NCBI GenBank assembly: GCA_947475995.1
Contig: CANJNI010000010.1
Span: 48,325-112,324, forward strand
DNA: 64,000 bases
DNA from: Beijerinckiaceae bacterium
Lineage (GTDB): Bacteria > Pseudomonadota > Alphaproteobacteria > Rhizobiales > Beijerinckiaceae
Direction: 5' to 3'
Part shown: positions 42,869-52,233 of the stretch, piece by piece
How the letters are laid out: each line of letters opens with the position of its first letter
How positions within the stretch are numbered: position 1 is the stretch's first letter
Notes under the pieces: generated by a model
Told to the model about the DNA's origin: nothing
Databases searched by the model: none
The model's input: only the letters and a program-made list of their open reading frames with translations
Position numbers and translations under genes: made by a program

Positions 42869-45800
42869 TGTCGCTTCCCGAACTCTGCATCCGCCGTCCC
42901 GTCATGACGACATTGCTGATGATGTCGTTCATCGTCTTTGGCGTGTTCGGCTATTCGAAATTGCCGGTCTCGGCGCTGCCGCGCGTCGATTATCCCACCA
43001 TTTCGGTCTTCGCGTCGCTGCCGGGCGCAAACCCGGAAACGATGGCGGCTTCGGTCGCGGCGCCGCTGGAGCGAGCCTTCGCGACCATTCCGGGCGTCGC
43101 GCTGATGACCTCGCGCTCGGGTTCGGGCAACACCAACATCACGATGCAGTTCGATCTGGACCGCAACATCGACGGCGCATCGCTCGACGTTCAGTCGCAG
43201 ATCACCTCGGTCCTGCGCCGCCTGCCGGCCGAAATGCCCGGCCCGCCGACCTTCCGCAAGGTGAACCCGGCCGACGCGCCGGTGATCAGCCTCACGCTCG
43301 CATCGCCTCTGCTGCCGCTGTCCGAAACCAACGAATATGCGGAGCAGATTTTCGTTCAGCAGATTTCGCAGATTCCTGGCGTCGCGCAGGTGCTGATCTT
43401 CGGTCAGCAGAAACACGCCGTCCGCATCGAGGCAGATCCGGACCTCGCCGCCGCGCGCGGTCTCACGCTCAACGACATTCGCACCAGCGTCATCGCCGCC
43501 AACTCGAACGCCCCGGTCGGCGGCCTGCGCGGCGTCACCCGCAACATGACCCTCACGGCCACCGGCCAGATGGAGCGCGCCGAAGACTATCGTTCGATGG
43601 TCATTGCGTTCCGCAACGGCTCGCCGATCCGCCTGGGCGACATAGCACAGGTGTCCGATGGCGTGGTGAACGACCAGGTCGCAGCCTGGTACAACAAGGA
43701 CCGCGCGATCATGCTGGCGGTCTTCCGCCAGTCCGACGCCAATACTATCGACGTGGTGGACGCAATCCGCGCCAAGCTTCCGGGTCTTCAGGCGCAACTC
43801 CCGCCGTCAATCCAGGTCAACGTTCTGAACGATCGCTCGCGCTCCATCCGTGAGTCGGTCGACGAGGTGGAGTTCACCCTCCTCATCTCCATTGCGCTCG
43901 TCGTGATGGTGATCTTCCTGTTCCTGAAGTCGCTTGCCGCGACATTGATTCCAGCGCTCGCCCTGCCGGTTTCGCTCATCGGCACCTGCGCCTTCATGTA
44001 CGCATTCGGCTATTCGATCGACAACATTTCACTGCTCGCGATAACGCTGGCGGTGGGCTTCGTGGTCGACGACGCCATCGTGATGCTGGAGAACATCGTC
44101 CGGCATATCGAAGACGGCATGGCGCCTTTCGAGGCCGCCCTGAAGGGCTCACGCGAGATCGGCTTCACGATCGTCTCGATCACCCTGTCGCTGGTCGCCG
44201 TGTTCATTCCGGTGCTGATGATGGGCGGCATCGTGGGCCGCGTGTTCCGCGAATTCGCGGTCGTCATTTCCTGCGCCATTCTCGTGTCGGGCTTCGTCTC
44301 GCTGACGCTGACCCCGATGCTCTGCGCGCGCCTCCTGAAGCCGATCGACCATCACGCCAAGCCCAGCCTCTTCGCCCGCACGGTCGATTTCTTCATCGAC
44401 GGCATGATCGCCATCTATCGCGTTGCGCTCGACTTCGTGCTGAAGTTCCGCTTCCTGATGCTGCTCGTGACGCTCGGCACCTTCGCCCTGACGGTCATGA
44501 CCTTCATCAACATTCCGAAGGGCTTCTTCCCCATCGAGGACACTGGCTACATCGCCGGCTCGACGGAAGTGCAGGCCGGCACCGGCTTCCAGGTCTCCGC
44601 CATTCGCCAGCAGCAGCTCGCTGAAATCATGATGCGCGATCCGGCAGTGCGCTACGTGACCTCCTCGGTCGGCGGCGGCGGCGCCAATGGCTCGTTGTCG
44701 GCGGCGCTGAAGCCGAAGGATGAGCGCGATCCGATCGCTGACGTCATTACGCGCCTGCGCCGTGAAGTCACGTCGGTGCCGGGCATCAATGCGGTGTTCA
44801 ACCCGATCCAGAACCTGAACCTCAACGGCGGCCGCGCATCACGCGCGCCATACCAGTACACGCTGCAGTCGGGCGACCTGAACGTCCTCTATCCGCAGTC
44901 CAACGTGATGCTGGAAAAGATGCGGTCCATGCCGGAACTGCGTGACGTCAATTCGGACCTGCAGGTCCGCAACCCGCAGTTGGCGATCGACATCGACCGT
45001 GAGAAGGCAGCGAGCTTCGGCCTGACGCTCGATGCAGTGAAACAGGCGCTCTACAACGCCTACGGAACGCGCCAGATCTCGACGATCTATACGCAGGCGA
45101 CCGACTATCAGGTCATTCTGGAAACCTCTCACGACTTCCAGGACGATCCGTCCGCGCTCGGCCGCGTGTTCATCCGCGCCGCCAACGGCGGCGGCGCTGC
45201 CGGTGCGAACGGCGGCGCGACCGGCACGGGCGCTCCTCTGGTCTCGCTCGACCAGATCGCCACTATCCGGCGCAGCACGGGACCGCTGGCCATCAACCGC
45301 CAGTCGCAGCAGCCGTCCGTCACACTGTCGTTCAACACGGCGCCGGGCGTCGCCATCGGCGAGGCGGTGGAAGCGATCCGCCGCACCGAAGCGCAGGTGA
45401 ATCTGCCCGGCAGCATCAACACCAACTTCACCGGTTCGGCGAAGCTCTTCCAGGACGCCCAGAAGGGTCAGGTCCCGCTCATCATCGCAGCGGTTCTGAC
45501 CATCTATATCGTCCTGGGCGTGCTCTACGAGAGCTACATCCACCCGATCACCATTCTGTCGGGCCTGCCCTCCGCCGGGCTCGGCGCTCTCTGGGCGCTG
45601 CAATGGTACAACATGGACCTGTCGGTCATCGCCATCATCGGCGTGCTGCTGCTGGTCGGCATCGTGAAGAAGAACGCCATCATGATGGTCGACTTCGCAC
45701 TCGAACGAAGACGCGATGGTCTTGAGGCGCTTCCGGCCATCCGCGAAGCGGCGTTGATCCGTTTCAGGCCGATCATGATGACCACGCTCTGCGCGGTTCT

Positions 45801-46032
45801 GGCGGCGGTTCCGATTGCGATCGGGACGGGCTCGGGCTCCGAGCTTCGCCAGCCGCTCGGCATCGCCATCGTCGGCGGCCTCTGCGTTTCGCAGGTGCTG
45901 ACGCTGCTCATCACGCCGGTCGTCTATTTCTACCTCGACAAGGTCGACAGCTTCCTGTCGGGCTGCAAGAAGCATGTCGAGACGGCGCCGGTCGGCCTCG
46001 AACCGGCACCGGTCCGCCACGCGGCCGAATAG
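42868..46032 (+). CDS. RND multidrug efflux permease (HAE1/MdtBC type)
   Basis: 1054 residues, the usual size. Twelve membrane segments in two halves with large periplasmic loops. The proton-relay pair Asp401-Asp402 lies in VGFVVDDAIVMLENI. The N-terminus PVMTTLLMMSFIVFGVFGY, KLPVSALPRVDYPTI and LPGANPETMAASVAAPLE are typical of the MdtB/MdtC branch. Near 780 a Gly/Ala-rich insertion (NGGGAAGANGGATGTGA) is not usual. With the overlapping adaptor it forms an efflux operon; a terminator follows. Substrates (drugs, bile salts, phytochemicals) cannot be told. Confidence 0.94.
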   Translation: MSLPELCIRRPVMTTLLMMSFIVFGVFGYSKLPVSALPRVDYPTISVFASLPGANPETMAASVAAPLERAFATIPGVALMTSRSGSGNTNITMQFDLDRNIDGASLDVQSQITSVLRRLPAEMPGPPTFRKVNPADAPVISLTLASPLLPLSETNEYAEQIFVQQISQIPGVAQVLIFGQQKHAVRIEADPDLAAARGLTLNDIRTSVIAANSNAPVGGLRGVTRNMTLTATGQMERAEDYRSMVIAFRNGSPIRLGDIAQVSDGVVNDQVAAWYNKDRAIMLAVFRQSDANTIDVVDAIRAKLPGLQAQLPPSIQVNVLNDRSRSIRESVDEVEFTLLISIALVVMVIFLFLKSLAATLIPALALPVSLIGTCAFMYAFGYSIDNISLLAITLAVGFVVDDAIVMLENIVRHIEDGMAPFEAALKGSREIGFTIVSITLSLVAVFIPVLMMGGIVGRVFREFAVVISCAILVSGFVSLTLTPMLCARLLKPIDHHAKPSLFARTVDFFIDGMIAIYRVALDFVLKFRFLMLLVTLGTFALTVMTFINIPKGFFPIEDTGYIAGSTEVQAGTGFQVSAIRQQQLAEIMMRDPAVRYVTSSVGGGGANGSLSAALKPKDERDPIADVITRLRREVTSVPGINAVFNPIQNLNLNGGRASRAPYQYTLQSGDLNVLYPQSNVMLEKMRSMPELRDVNSDLQVRNPQLAIDIDREKAASFGLTLDAVKQALYNAYGTRQISTIYTQATDYQVILETSHDFQDDPSALGRVFIRAANGGGAAGANGGATGTGAPLVSLDQIATIRRSTGPLAINRQSQQPSVTLSFNTAPGVAIGEAVEAIRRTEAQVNLPGSINTNFTGSAKLFQDAQKGQVPLIIAAVLTIYIVLGVLYESYIHPITILSGLPSAGLGALWALQWYNMDLSVIAIIGVLLLVGIVKKNAIMMVDFALERRRDGLEALPAIREAALIRFRPIMMTTLCAVLAAVPIAIGTGSGSELRQPLGIAIVGGLCVSQVLTLLITPVVYFYLDKVDSFLSGCKKHVETAPVGLEPAPVRHAAE

Positions 46033-46053
46033 CCGGACGCAAACCCGGAATCG

Positions 46054-46084
46054 AAAGGGCCGCTGTTTACAGCGGCCCTTTTCA
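46054..46084 (+). terminator. Rho-independent terminator of the RND operon
   Basis: The 11-base stem AAAGGGCCGCT / AGCGGCCCTTT with a 6-base loop is followed by TTC, 22 bases after the permease stop. The same hairpin can serve the convergent gene at 46101. Confidence 0.88.
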
Positions 46085-46100
46085 GTTTGGGCGACCTGTC

Positions 46101-46505
46101 TCAGGCCGGGCGGACGTCGGTGATCCGGTAAGTCAGCAGCTCGCCCTCGGCATTGCGCACAGAGACATATTCGCCGACCTTGAAAGCGTGCGAACCGAAG
46201 CGATAACCCGCCTCGTCATCGACGTCTGTGTCGCCCTCGTAATCGAACGCCCATGTGGCGCCGCCCGGCCCGCCGGGCTTGTGCGCCAGCAATCCGCGCT
46301 GCACGGTCACGCCGTGTTCGAGCCGGTGTACGAAGCACAGGCCACGATCATGCTTCCAGCCGTCGAGGCTGATGTGGCCGCTGTCATCGAGCGGCGCGAC
46401 GAACGTATATCCATCGCCCGCCGAACCTTCGACATGCTTTGCCGAGCGCGCGAGTTCGAGTTTGATGCGCGTGAGCTTGTGGGCGCCTGTTCCGCTATTG
46501 GCCAT
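46101..46505 (-). CDS. Conserved hypothetical protein
   Basis: 134 residues, soluble, no signal peptide. It starts MANSGTGAHKLTRIKLELAR after AGGAGGACCC, an excellent ribosome-binding site. It contains GYTFVAPLDDSGHISLDGWK, CFVHRLEHGVTVQRGLLAHK, then WAFDYEGDTDVDDEAGYRFG and ends GELLTYRITDVRPA. Codon use is native. I believe it is conserved in Hyphomicrobiales but cannot name its function; the closing segment resembles a small beta domain. Confidence 0.7.
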   Translation of the reverse strand: MANSGTGAHKLTRIKLELARSAKHVEGSAGDGYTFVAPLDDSGHISLDGWKHDRGLCFVHRLEHGVTVQRGLLAHKPGGPGGATWAFDYEGDTDVDDEAGYRFGSHAFKVGEYVSVRNAEGELLTYRITDVRPA

Positions 46506-46680
46506 TGGGTCCTCCTGATTGGGGCACTCTAGCAAGGCAGGCCGTCGCGAAACCCTGATTCACGTCAAAAATCCGCAATCCTTATCTTCACCATCCGCGG
46601 CAAGGCTTGAGCTGATCGTTAATTTCTGGTCTACCTTCTTTCCGAGGCCAGATTTTTAAACCGTTTTCCGGGTGGGCTTC

Positions 46681-47604
46681 ATGTTGCGTGGATTTTGTAT
46701 TTTGCGTCCTGATTTCACCAAGTCGTTCTTCCGGGGTTTGCCCCGCCGCACCGTTTACGCAGCCATCTGCGCGTTGACGCTTGTGTCCATAGGAACCGTC
46801 ACCCTGCTCGGCATGGCGGCCGTGCGCGCCTTCGACGACGATTCCAACGCCTCCTTCTGGCTGGCCGAGCGCGCCCGCAACGCGGCCCGCGCGGTCTGGT
46901 CGAAACCCGGCGTAGCCCCGACCGTGGAAGCCGCTGCGGCCAGGCCGGCTCAGGCCCGCAAGGCCGCGCAGGTCCATTACGCGGCTGCCGGCAGCCAGTC
47001 CGTCTGCGTCCGCGCCTGCGACGGTTATTACTTCCCGGTCGGCCGCCTCAACGGATCGCAGGATATCGCGGCACACGAGTCGGTTTGCCAGGCCCAGTGC
47101 CCCGGCGCCAGGACGAACCTCTATGTGCTCCGCAAGTCCGGCAGCATGGAAGACGCCGTCTCGGCTCGCGACGGAAAGCCCTATGCGCGCCTCGCGCAGG
47201 CCTTCCTTCACACGAAGACGCAGGAGAATACCTGCTCGTGCAAGCCCGCCGGTTCGGTCGTGCAGGCCTCGGTCCCGGTTTCGCGCGACATCGCCATCCG
47301 GCGGGGCGACTCGGTGATGACCGCGCAAGGCGTGCGCATTTTCCGCGGCAAGAAGGGCAAGACGATCGCCAATTCGGATTTCGTCGCGCTCTCCCAGTCG
47401 AAGGACATTGATCCGCAGAAGCGCCGCATTCTGGCCGAACTCGAGCGCGTCTCCGCGCCGCGCGTTGCAGCGGCCAGAAACGCCCCGGCGAACGCATCGG
47501 TGCGGGCCGCCCGCTCGCCGGCCCCGGCCTCCAGCCCGCTCGTGTCGGCGCCGATGAACAAGTCGGTCCGCCTCGTGGGAGTGGAGAGCCCGCTCATCCG
47601 CTGA
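46681..47604 (+). CDS. DUF2865 protein
   Basis: 307 residues. An N-terminal hydrophobic segment (VYAAICALTLVSIGTVTLLGM) anchors or exports it. The DUF2865 core has conserved cysteines in SVCVRACDGYYFPVG, ESVCQAQCPGA, and NTCSCKPAGS, followed by the basic C-terminal tail. Function unknown; the paired cysteines suggest a disulfide-stabilised envelope domain with sugar- or peptidoglycan-like binding, which is inference. ATG 46681 is chosen; a GTG 9 bases earlier is possible. It lies 75 bases before the AsmA-like gene in the same direction. Confidence 0.83.
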   Translation: MLRGFCILRPDFTKSFFRGLPRRTVYAAICALTLVSIGTVTLLGMAAVRAFDDDSNASFWLAERARNAARAVWSKPGVAPTVEAAAARPAQARKAAQVHYAAAGSQSVCVRACDGYYFPVGRLNGSQDIAAHESVCQAQCPGARTNLYVLRKSGSMEDAVSARDGKPYARLAQAFLHTKTQENTCSCKPAGSVVQASVPVSRDIAIRRGDSVMTAQGVRIFRGKKGKTIANSDFVALSQSKDIDPQKRRILAELERVSAPRVAAARNAPANASVRAARSPAPASSPLVSAPMNKSVRLVGVESPLIR

Positions 47605-47679
47605 CCGCCCGCCCGCCTTGGTTTTGCTGGAAACTTGCTGTACTGGCCTTCCATTCCGGGCAGGCGTGAATCTCGCGGC

Positions 47680-49452
47680 ATGAGCAAGACCATCAAGTTG
47701 ACGCTGGCCGTCTGCAGCCTCGCCGCGCTGGCCGCGCTTGTGGCGCCGTGGTCGCTGACCGACGCCGCCGTGCGGCGGGAAATCGCGACTTTCGTGAAGC
47801 AGAAGACAGGCCTCGACGGGGATCTCGATGGCCGCATGGTTCTGGCGCTCGCGCCGCAGCCGACCCTGAAGATCGAGGACGTGGTTTTTCGCGACCCTGC
47901 CGGGGCGATTGTCGTGCAGGCCGCCACCTTCAAGGGCGCTTTGCGGCTGCTGCCCCTGTTTGCGGGCCGCATCGAACTGGCGTCCATAAGCCTTGCAGAT
48001 GCGCTGATCGACATCGACGCGGGAAAACTTTCTGCGTCCGCTTCCGCGAACCACATTCCCGATCCGCGCGGCGACATCAACCTGACGGCGACCCGCATCA
48101 ACCTGCGCAACGGCGGGCGTTTGCTGGCCACTTTTGCGGACGTCGACGCCGCCTACGAATGGCCGCCTGCAGCGGCCGCCGCGTCTCTGTCCGCGCGCGG
48201 TTTGTGGAACGGCGAGAAGATGGAGGCGGCCGTATGGCTCGGGCGCTTCGACAATTTCAGGCGCGGAGAAACCTCGCCCGCGACAATCAGGTTCGAGACG
48301 CCTCGCGGGACGATTTCCGTCAATGGACAAACGGAGCTTGCGCCCGGCCCGCTTTTGCAGGGCAAGCTCTCGCTGACTTCTCCGCTTTTTTCCGCGCTCA
48401 TGACAGCCTGGGGCATCGACAATCCCCTGCCCGCGCCGCTGCGCGGACTGAATGCGGGCGGAAGTTTCAAGATCACGCCGCAAAGTCTGGCGCTCACGGA
48501 CGCACGCATTTCGGTGGACGGCACTTCATATGAAGGCAGCCTTGCGCTCGACTGGCGCGAGGATCGCCCGCTTCTGTCCGGCACGCTTGCGGCGAACCAG
48601 TTGCAACTCGCGCCCTTCGCGGCGCGCTTGCCGACGCTCTCGGGCGAAAACGGCTGGAATGTCGAAACCATCGGCAAGCCCGGCCTCTCGTCGCTCGATC
48701 TCGATCTGCGGCTGTCGGCGTCGCGCGCGCGCCTCGCTCGTTTTCAGGTGCAGGACGCCGGCATCGCCGTGAAGGCCGCCGACGGCCAGCTCGATGTCTC
48801 GCTCATTGACGCGCGGGGCTATGGCGGTCGCCTCAAGGGACGCTTTTCGGCAAACGCGCGCGAAGCGGGACTTGGAGTGAAGCTCACAGCGGGCTTTACG
48901 CAGATTGATGCAGCGGCGCTTCTCGGCGATCTTTTCCGCATCAACCTCGTGACCGGAGAAGCCAGCGGCAATCTGACTCTGGAAGGCGCCGGCGATTGCA
49001 TCGCCGACATTGTCGAGACGCTCAGCGGGCGCATCGAGGCGACCGTCCAGAACGGCGACATTCTCGGCTTCGATCTGGATTCGGCGTTGCGGCGCACGGA
49101 GAAACGGCCCTTGTCTGTGGCGTCCGAAATGCGGCGCGGGCGCACGAGCTTCGCGCGGGCCACGCTGAGCGGGCGCATCGATAACGGCAATCTGGAACTC
49201 GATGAAACGATCGCCACCGGCTTCAGCCTTGCAACGCAGATTTCCGGCGCGGTCCGGTTGCCGGAGCGCTCGTTGCAATTGCGGCTGTCATCGACCCACA
49301 CGGCCGCCAATGGCGCGCCCCGGCCCGATGCCCCGCGTCTCAATCTCGACATCAACGGGGCGTGGGACGATCCCCAGGTGCTGCTCGATTTCGAAAGCCT
49401 GCTGCGCAAGTCCGAAGCCGCCGCGCCCTTGTTCAGCAACCCCCCGCCCTGA
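47680..49452 (+). CDS. AsmA-family envelope protein
   Basis: 590 residues. One N-terminal membrane segment (LAVCSLAALAALVAPWSL) precedes a long beta-rich periplasmic body. The AsmA N-terminal motif is present (VRREIATFVKQKTGLDGDLDG) and the AsmA_2 C-terminal region includes LTLEGAGDCIADIVETLSGRI. Members form beta-groove bridges and are linked to outer-membrane biogenesis and phospholipid transport. It follows the DUF2865 gene and its stop is immediately adjacent to the convergent PotI-like gene. Confidence 0.85.
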   Translation: MSKTIKLTLAVCSLAALAALVAPWSLTDAAVRREIATFVKQKTGLDGDLDGRMVLALAPQPTLKIEDVVFRDPAGAIVVQAATFKGALRLLPLFAGRIELASISLADALIDIDAGKLSASASANHIPDPRGDINLTATRINLRNGGRLLATFADVDAAYEWPPAAAAASLSARGLWNGEKMEAAVWLGRFDNFRRGETSPATIRFETPRGTISVNGQTELAPGPLLQGKLSLTSPLFSALMTAWGIDNPLPAPLRGLNAGGSFKITPQSLALTDARISVDGTSYEGSLALDWREDRPLLSGTLAANQLQLAPFAARLPTLSGENGWNVETIGKPGLSSLDLDLRLSASRARLARFQVQDAGIAVKAADGQLDVSLIDARGYGGRLKGRFSANAREAGLGVKLTAGFTQIDAAALLGDLFRINLVTGEASGNLTLEGAGDCIADIVETLSGRIEATVQNGDILGFDLDSALRRTEKRPLSVASEMRRGRTSFARATLSGRIDNGNLELDETIATGFSLATQISGAVRLPERSLQLRLSSTHTAANGAPRPDAPRLNLDINGAWDDPQVLLDFESLLRKSEAAAPLFSNPPP

Positions 49453-50247
49453 TCAGGCAGTGCGGTCCGGCGCCGCCCGCCGCGTGATGAGCACGCCGAG
49501 CAGCAGGCAAACGGCCACGAACAGGATCATCAGCGTCGAAATCGCGTTCACTTCCGGCGTCACCCCGAGCCGCACCTGACTGTAGATGCGCATCGGCAGC
49601 GTCGTGGATCCGGGCCCCGACGTGAAACTCGCAATCACCAGATCATCCAGCGAGATCGTCATCGCCAGCAGGAACCCCGACGCGATAGCGGGCGCGGCGA
49701 GCGGCAGCGTCACGCTCAGGAAAGTGCGCAGGGGCGTGGCCCCAAGGTCCATCGCGGCCTCTTCGAGCGAGCGATCCATCCCGGCCAGGCGCGGATAAAC
49801 CACCACAGCCACAAAACACATCCCGATGGAGGCATGCGCGACGATCACGGTCGTGAGCCCGCGCTCGACGCCGAACGCCACGAAGAGCAGCAGCAGCGAC
49901 AGGCCGGTGATGACTTCCGGCAGCACCAGCGGCGCATAAAGGATCGCTGAAAAAACGGAGCGACCGCTGAAGCGGCCGAACCGCGCCAGCGCATAGGCCG
50001 CAATCGTCCCCAGCGCAGTCGCGATGGCCGCCGACGTCACGGCGACGATGAGGCTCGCACGCAGGCTCGCCACAAGCTGCGCGTTCGACCAGAGCGACGC
50101 ATACCACCGCGTCGAAAATCCGCCCCAGACCGTCACGAGCCGGGAATCGTTGAAACTGAACAGAATCAGAAGCGCAATCGGCACATAGAGAAACGCGAAG
50201 CCGAAGGCCAGGAACGTCACATGCGCCGGTGTAAGGCCGCGTTTCAT
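49453..50247 (-). CDS. potI: Polyamine ABC importer permease, PotI/PotC-like
   Basis: 264 residues, six membrane helices. FLYVPIALLILFSFNDSRLVTVWGGFSTRWY is the typical PotC/PotI opening; the EAA loop reads LEEAAMDLGATPLRTFLSVTLP. It overlaps the PotH-like stop by 4 bases. Together with that partner it forms the transmembrane pore for spermidine or putrescine. It ends one base after the convergent AsmA gene. Confidence 0.92.
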   Translation of the reverse strand: MKRGLTPAHVTFLAFGFAFLYVPIALLILFSFNDSRLVTVWGGFSTRWYASLWSNAQLVASLRASLIVAVTSAAIATALGTIAAYALARFGRFSGRSVFSAILYAPLVLPEVITGLSLLLLFVAFGVERGLTTVIVAHASIGMCFVAVVVYPRLAGMDRSLEEAAMDLGATPLRTFLSVTLPLAAPAIASGFLLAMTISLDDLVIASFTSGPGSTTLPMRIYSQVRLGVTPEVNAISTLMILFVAVCLLLGVLITRRAAPDRTA

Positions 50248-51158
50248 GTGCGCTCCTCCGCCGTCTGCAAGCGGTCGTAGATGCGAAGCGGAACCAGCAG
50301 CACGAGAAGCAGCAGGATCGCGGCGGCGGATGCTGCGGGCCAGTCGCGGTTATCGAAAAACTCGACCCACATGGTGCGGCCGACCATCAACGTGTCGGAA
50401 CCGCCAAGCAGGTCGGGAATCACAAATTCGCCGACAGCAGGAATAAAGACCAGCAGGCAGCCCGCCAGGACGCCCGGCAGCGAAAGCGGCAGCGTCACCT
50501 GAACGAATGCACGCCACGGCGATGCGCCGAGATCGGCGGCGGCTTCGAGCAAGGCCGCATCCTGTTTTTCCAGCGCCACATAGATCGGCAGGATCATGAA
50601 CGGCAGGTAGGAATAGACGATGCCGATGACGATCGCGATGTCGGTCGCGAAGATCTGCAGCGGCTCTTCAATAAGGCCGAGCCAGATCAACGCATGATTC
50701 AGCAGGCCCTCGTCCTTCAGGATGCCGATCCACGCATAGACGCGGATCAGAAAGCTCGTCCAGAACGGAGCGACCGCCAGCACGAACAGAACCGGCCGCA
50801 GAACGCCTTTCGCGTGCGCAATCGACAGCGCAAACGGATAGGCGATCAGCAAGGCGCAAAGGGTCGAGAGCGCCGCAATGCGCAGCGATGACAGATAGGC
50901 GTCGAGATAGATCGTATCGGCAAAGAGGCCCGCATAGGCGTCGAACGAGAATTGTGTGGCGCGCTCCATCCAGTCCGCAACGCCCGCGCTCCAGTCGAAA
51001 GACGGCTCATAGGGCGGTTGGGCCAGCGCGGACCGCGACAGCGAAATCTTCGCCGCGATCGCAAAGGGCGCGACCAGAAACAGCAGCATCCAGACCAGCG
51101 GAAGCGACAGGATCCACGCGGGCAATCCGGTCCGGATGCGGGCGGGCTTGCGGCTCAT
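50244..51158 (-). CDS. potH: Polyamine ABC importer permease, PotH/PotB-like
   Basis: 304 residues. Six helices; the EAA loop is LLEAAADLGASPWRAFVQVTLP and the conserved PAVGEFVIPDLLGG and VGRTMWVEFFDNRDWPAA are characteristic of PotB/PotH. The start ATG at 51158 overlaps the ATPase stop (ATGA); upstream codons lack homology. All three importer genes are thus translationally chained. Confidence 0.93.
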   Translation of the reverse strand: MSRKPARIRTGLPAWILSLPLVWMLLFLVAPFAIAAKISLSRSALAQPPYEPSFDWSAGVADWMERATQFSFDAYAGLFADTIYLDAYLSSLRIAALSTLCALLIAYPFALSIAHAKGVLRPVLFVLAVAPFWTSFLIRVYAWIGILKDEGLLNHALIWLGLIEEPLQIFATDIAIVIGIVYSYLPFMILPIYVALEKQDAALLEAAADLGASPWRAFVQVTLPLSLPGVLAGCLLVFIPAVGEFVIPDLLGGSDTLMVGRTMWVEFFDNRDWPAASAAAILLLLVLLVPLRIYDRLQTAEERT

Positions 51159-52225
51159 GACGCCAGCACTCGCGCGGCCGCAGGCGGAATCTGCACGCGC
51201 ACGGAATCGCCGCGCTTCATCTGCCATGCGCCGTTGCGGGCGGCGTTCATGCGCGCGGCCTGCACCACCTGTCCGTTGGGGAGCGCAATGCGCGTCAGGC
51301 TTGTCTCGCCCAGAAACACCGAGTCCAGGACCTGCCCGGCAGCGCCCTCACCGCTCGCCTCGACCGCCAGATCTTCCGGCCGCACCGCCAGCGTAATGAC
51401 GGAGCCCACTTGAAGGTCTGCACGCGGGAGATTCATCTCGAAGCCCGCATCGAGCGCCAGCCGCGACCGACCGAGCGCAACCGCCACCACTTTTGCCGGG
51501 AACAGATTGATCTTGCCGATGAAGCCCGCCACGAATGTGTTCGCAGGCTGCAGATAAACATCCTGCGGCGGGCCGATCTGCTCGATCACGCCCGCGCGCA
51601 TCACCGCGATGCGCTGCGCCATTGCCATCGCCTCATCCTGATCGTGCGTGACCACCATGAAGCTCGCGCCGAGTTCTCGCTGGATGCGCATCAGTTCGAA
51701 CTGCGTATCCTCGCGCAGCTTGCGGTCGAGCGCCGCGAGCGGTTCATCAAGCAGCAGCAGCTTCGGCCGTTTGGCCAGCGCGCGGGCCAGCGCGACACGC
51801 TGCTTCTGCCCGCCCGACAATTGATGCGGCTTGCGCGCCGCAAGGCCTTTCAGTTGTACGAGGTCGAGCATGTCGGCGACGCGCGTTGCAATCTCGGCCT
51901 TCGGCAAACCTTCCTGCACAAGGCCGAATGCGATGTTCCTTTCCACGTTCATATGCGGAAACAGCGCGTAGGACTGGAACATCATGTTCACCGGCCGCCG
52001 GTGCGGCGGCACGGGCGAAAGGTCGCGTCCTTCAAGGTCGATCACGCCGCTGTCCGGCGTTTCGAACCCGGCGATCATGCGCATGAGTGTCGTCTTGCCG
52101 CAGCCGGAAGGGCCTAGCAGCGCGAAGAATTCTCCCGGCCTGATGTCCAGCGACACCTGATCGACAGCCGTGACGGTCCCGAACTTTTTCGTCAGCCGCG
52201 ACAGCCGCAGCACGGGTTCGCTCAT
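51155..52225 (-). CDS. potG: Polyamine ABC importer ATPase, PotG/PotA-like
   Basis: 356 residues. Walker A at about 38-46 (GPSGCGKTT), Q-loop FQSYALFPHM, signature LSGGQKQRVALARAL, Walker B LLLLDEPLAAL, H-loop VVTHDQDEAM, then a TOBE domain with SVITLAVRPEDL near 290. It drives uptake of putrescine or spermidine. It starts 8 bases after the Crp-like regulator stop. The expected binding protein PotF is not in the window. Confidence 0.94.
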   Translation of the reverse strand: MSEPVLRLSRLTKKFGTVTAVDQVSLDIRPGEFFALLGPSGCGKTTLMRMIAGFETPDSGVIDLEGRDLSPVPPHRRPVNMMFQSYALFPHMNVERNIAFGLVQEGLPKAEIATRVADMLDLVQLKGLAARKPHQLSGGQKQRVALARALAKRPKLLLLDEPLAALDRKLREDTQFELMRIQRELGASFMVVTHDQDEAMAMAQRIAVMRAGVIEQIGPPQDVYLQPANTFVAGFIGKINLFPAKVVAVALGRSRLALDAGFEMNLPRADLQVGSVITLAVRPEDLAVEASGEGAAGQVLDSVFLGETSLTRIALPNGQVVQAARMNAARNGAWQMKRGDSVRVQIPPAAARVLAS

Positions 52226-52233
52226 GATGCGCG

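Noticed and set aside
46588..48483. A 631-codon minus-strand frame over the DUF2865 and AsmA genes
   Set aside because: Low-complexity Arg-rich shadow; the two plus-strand genes carry recognisable domains.
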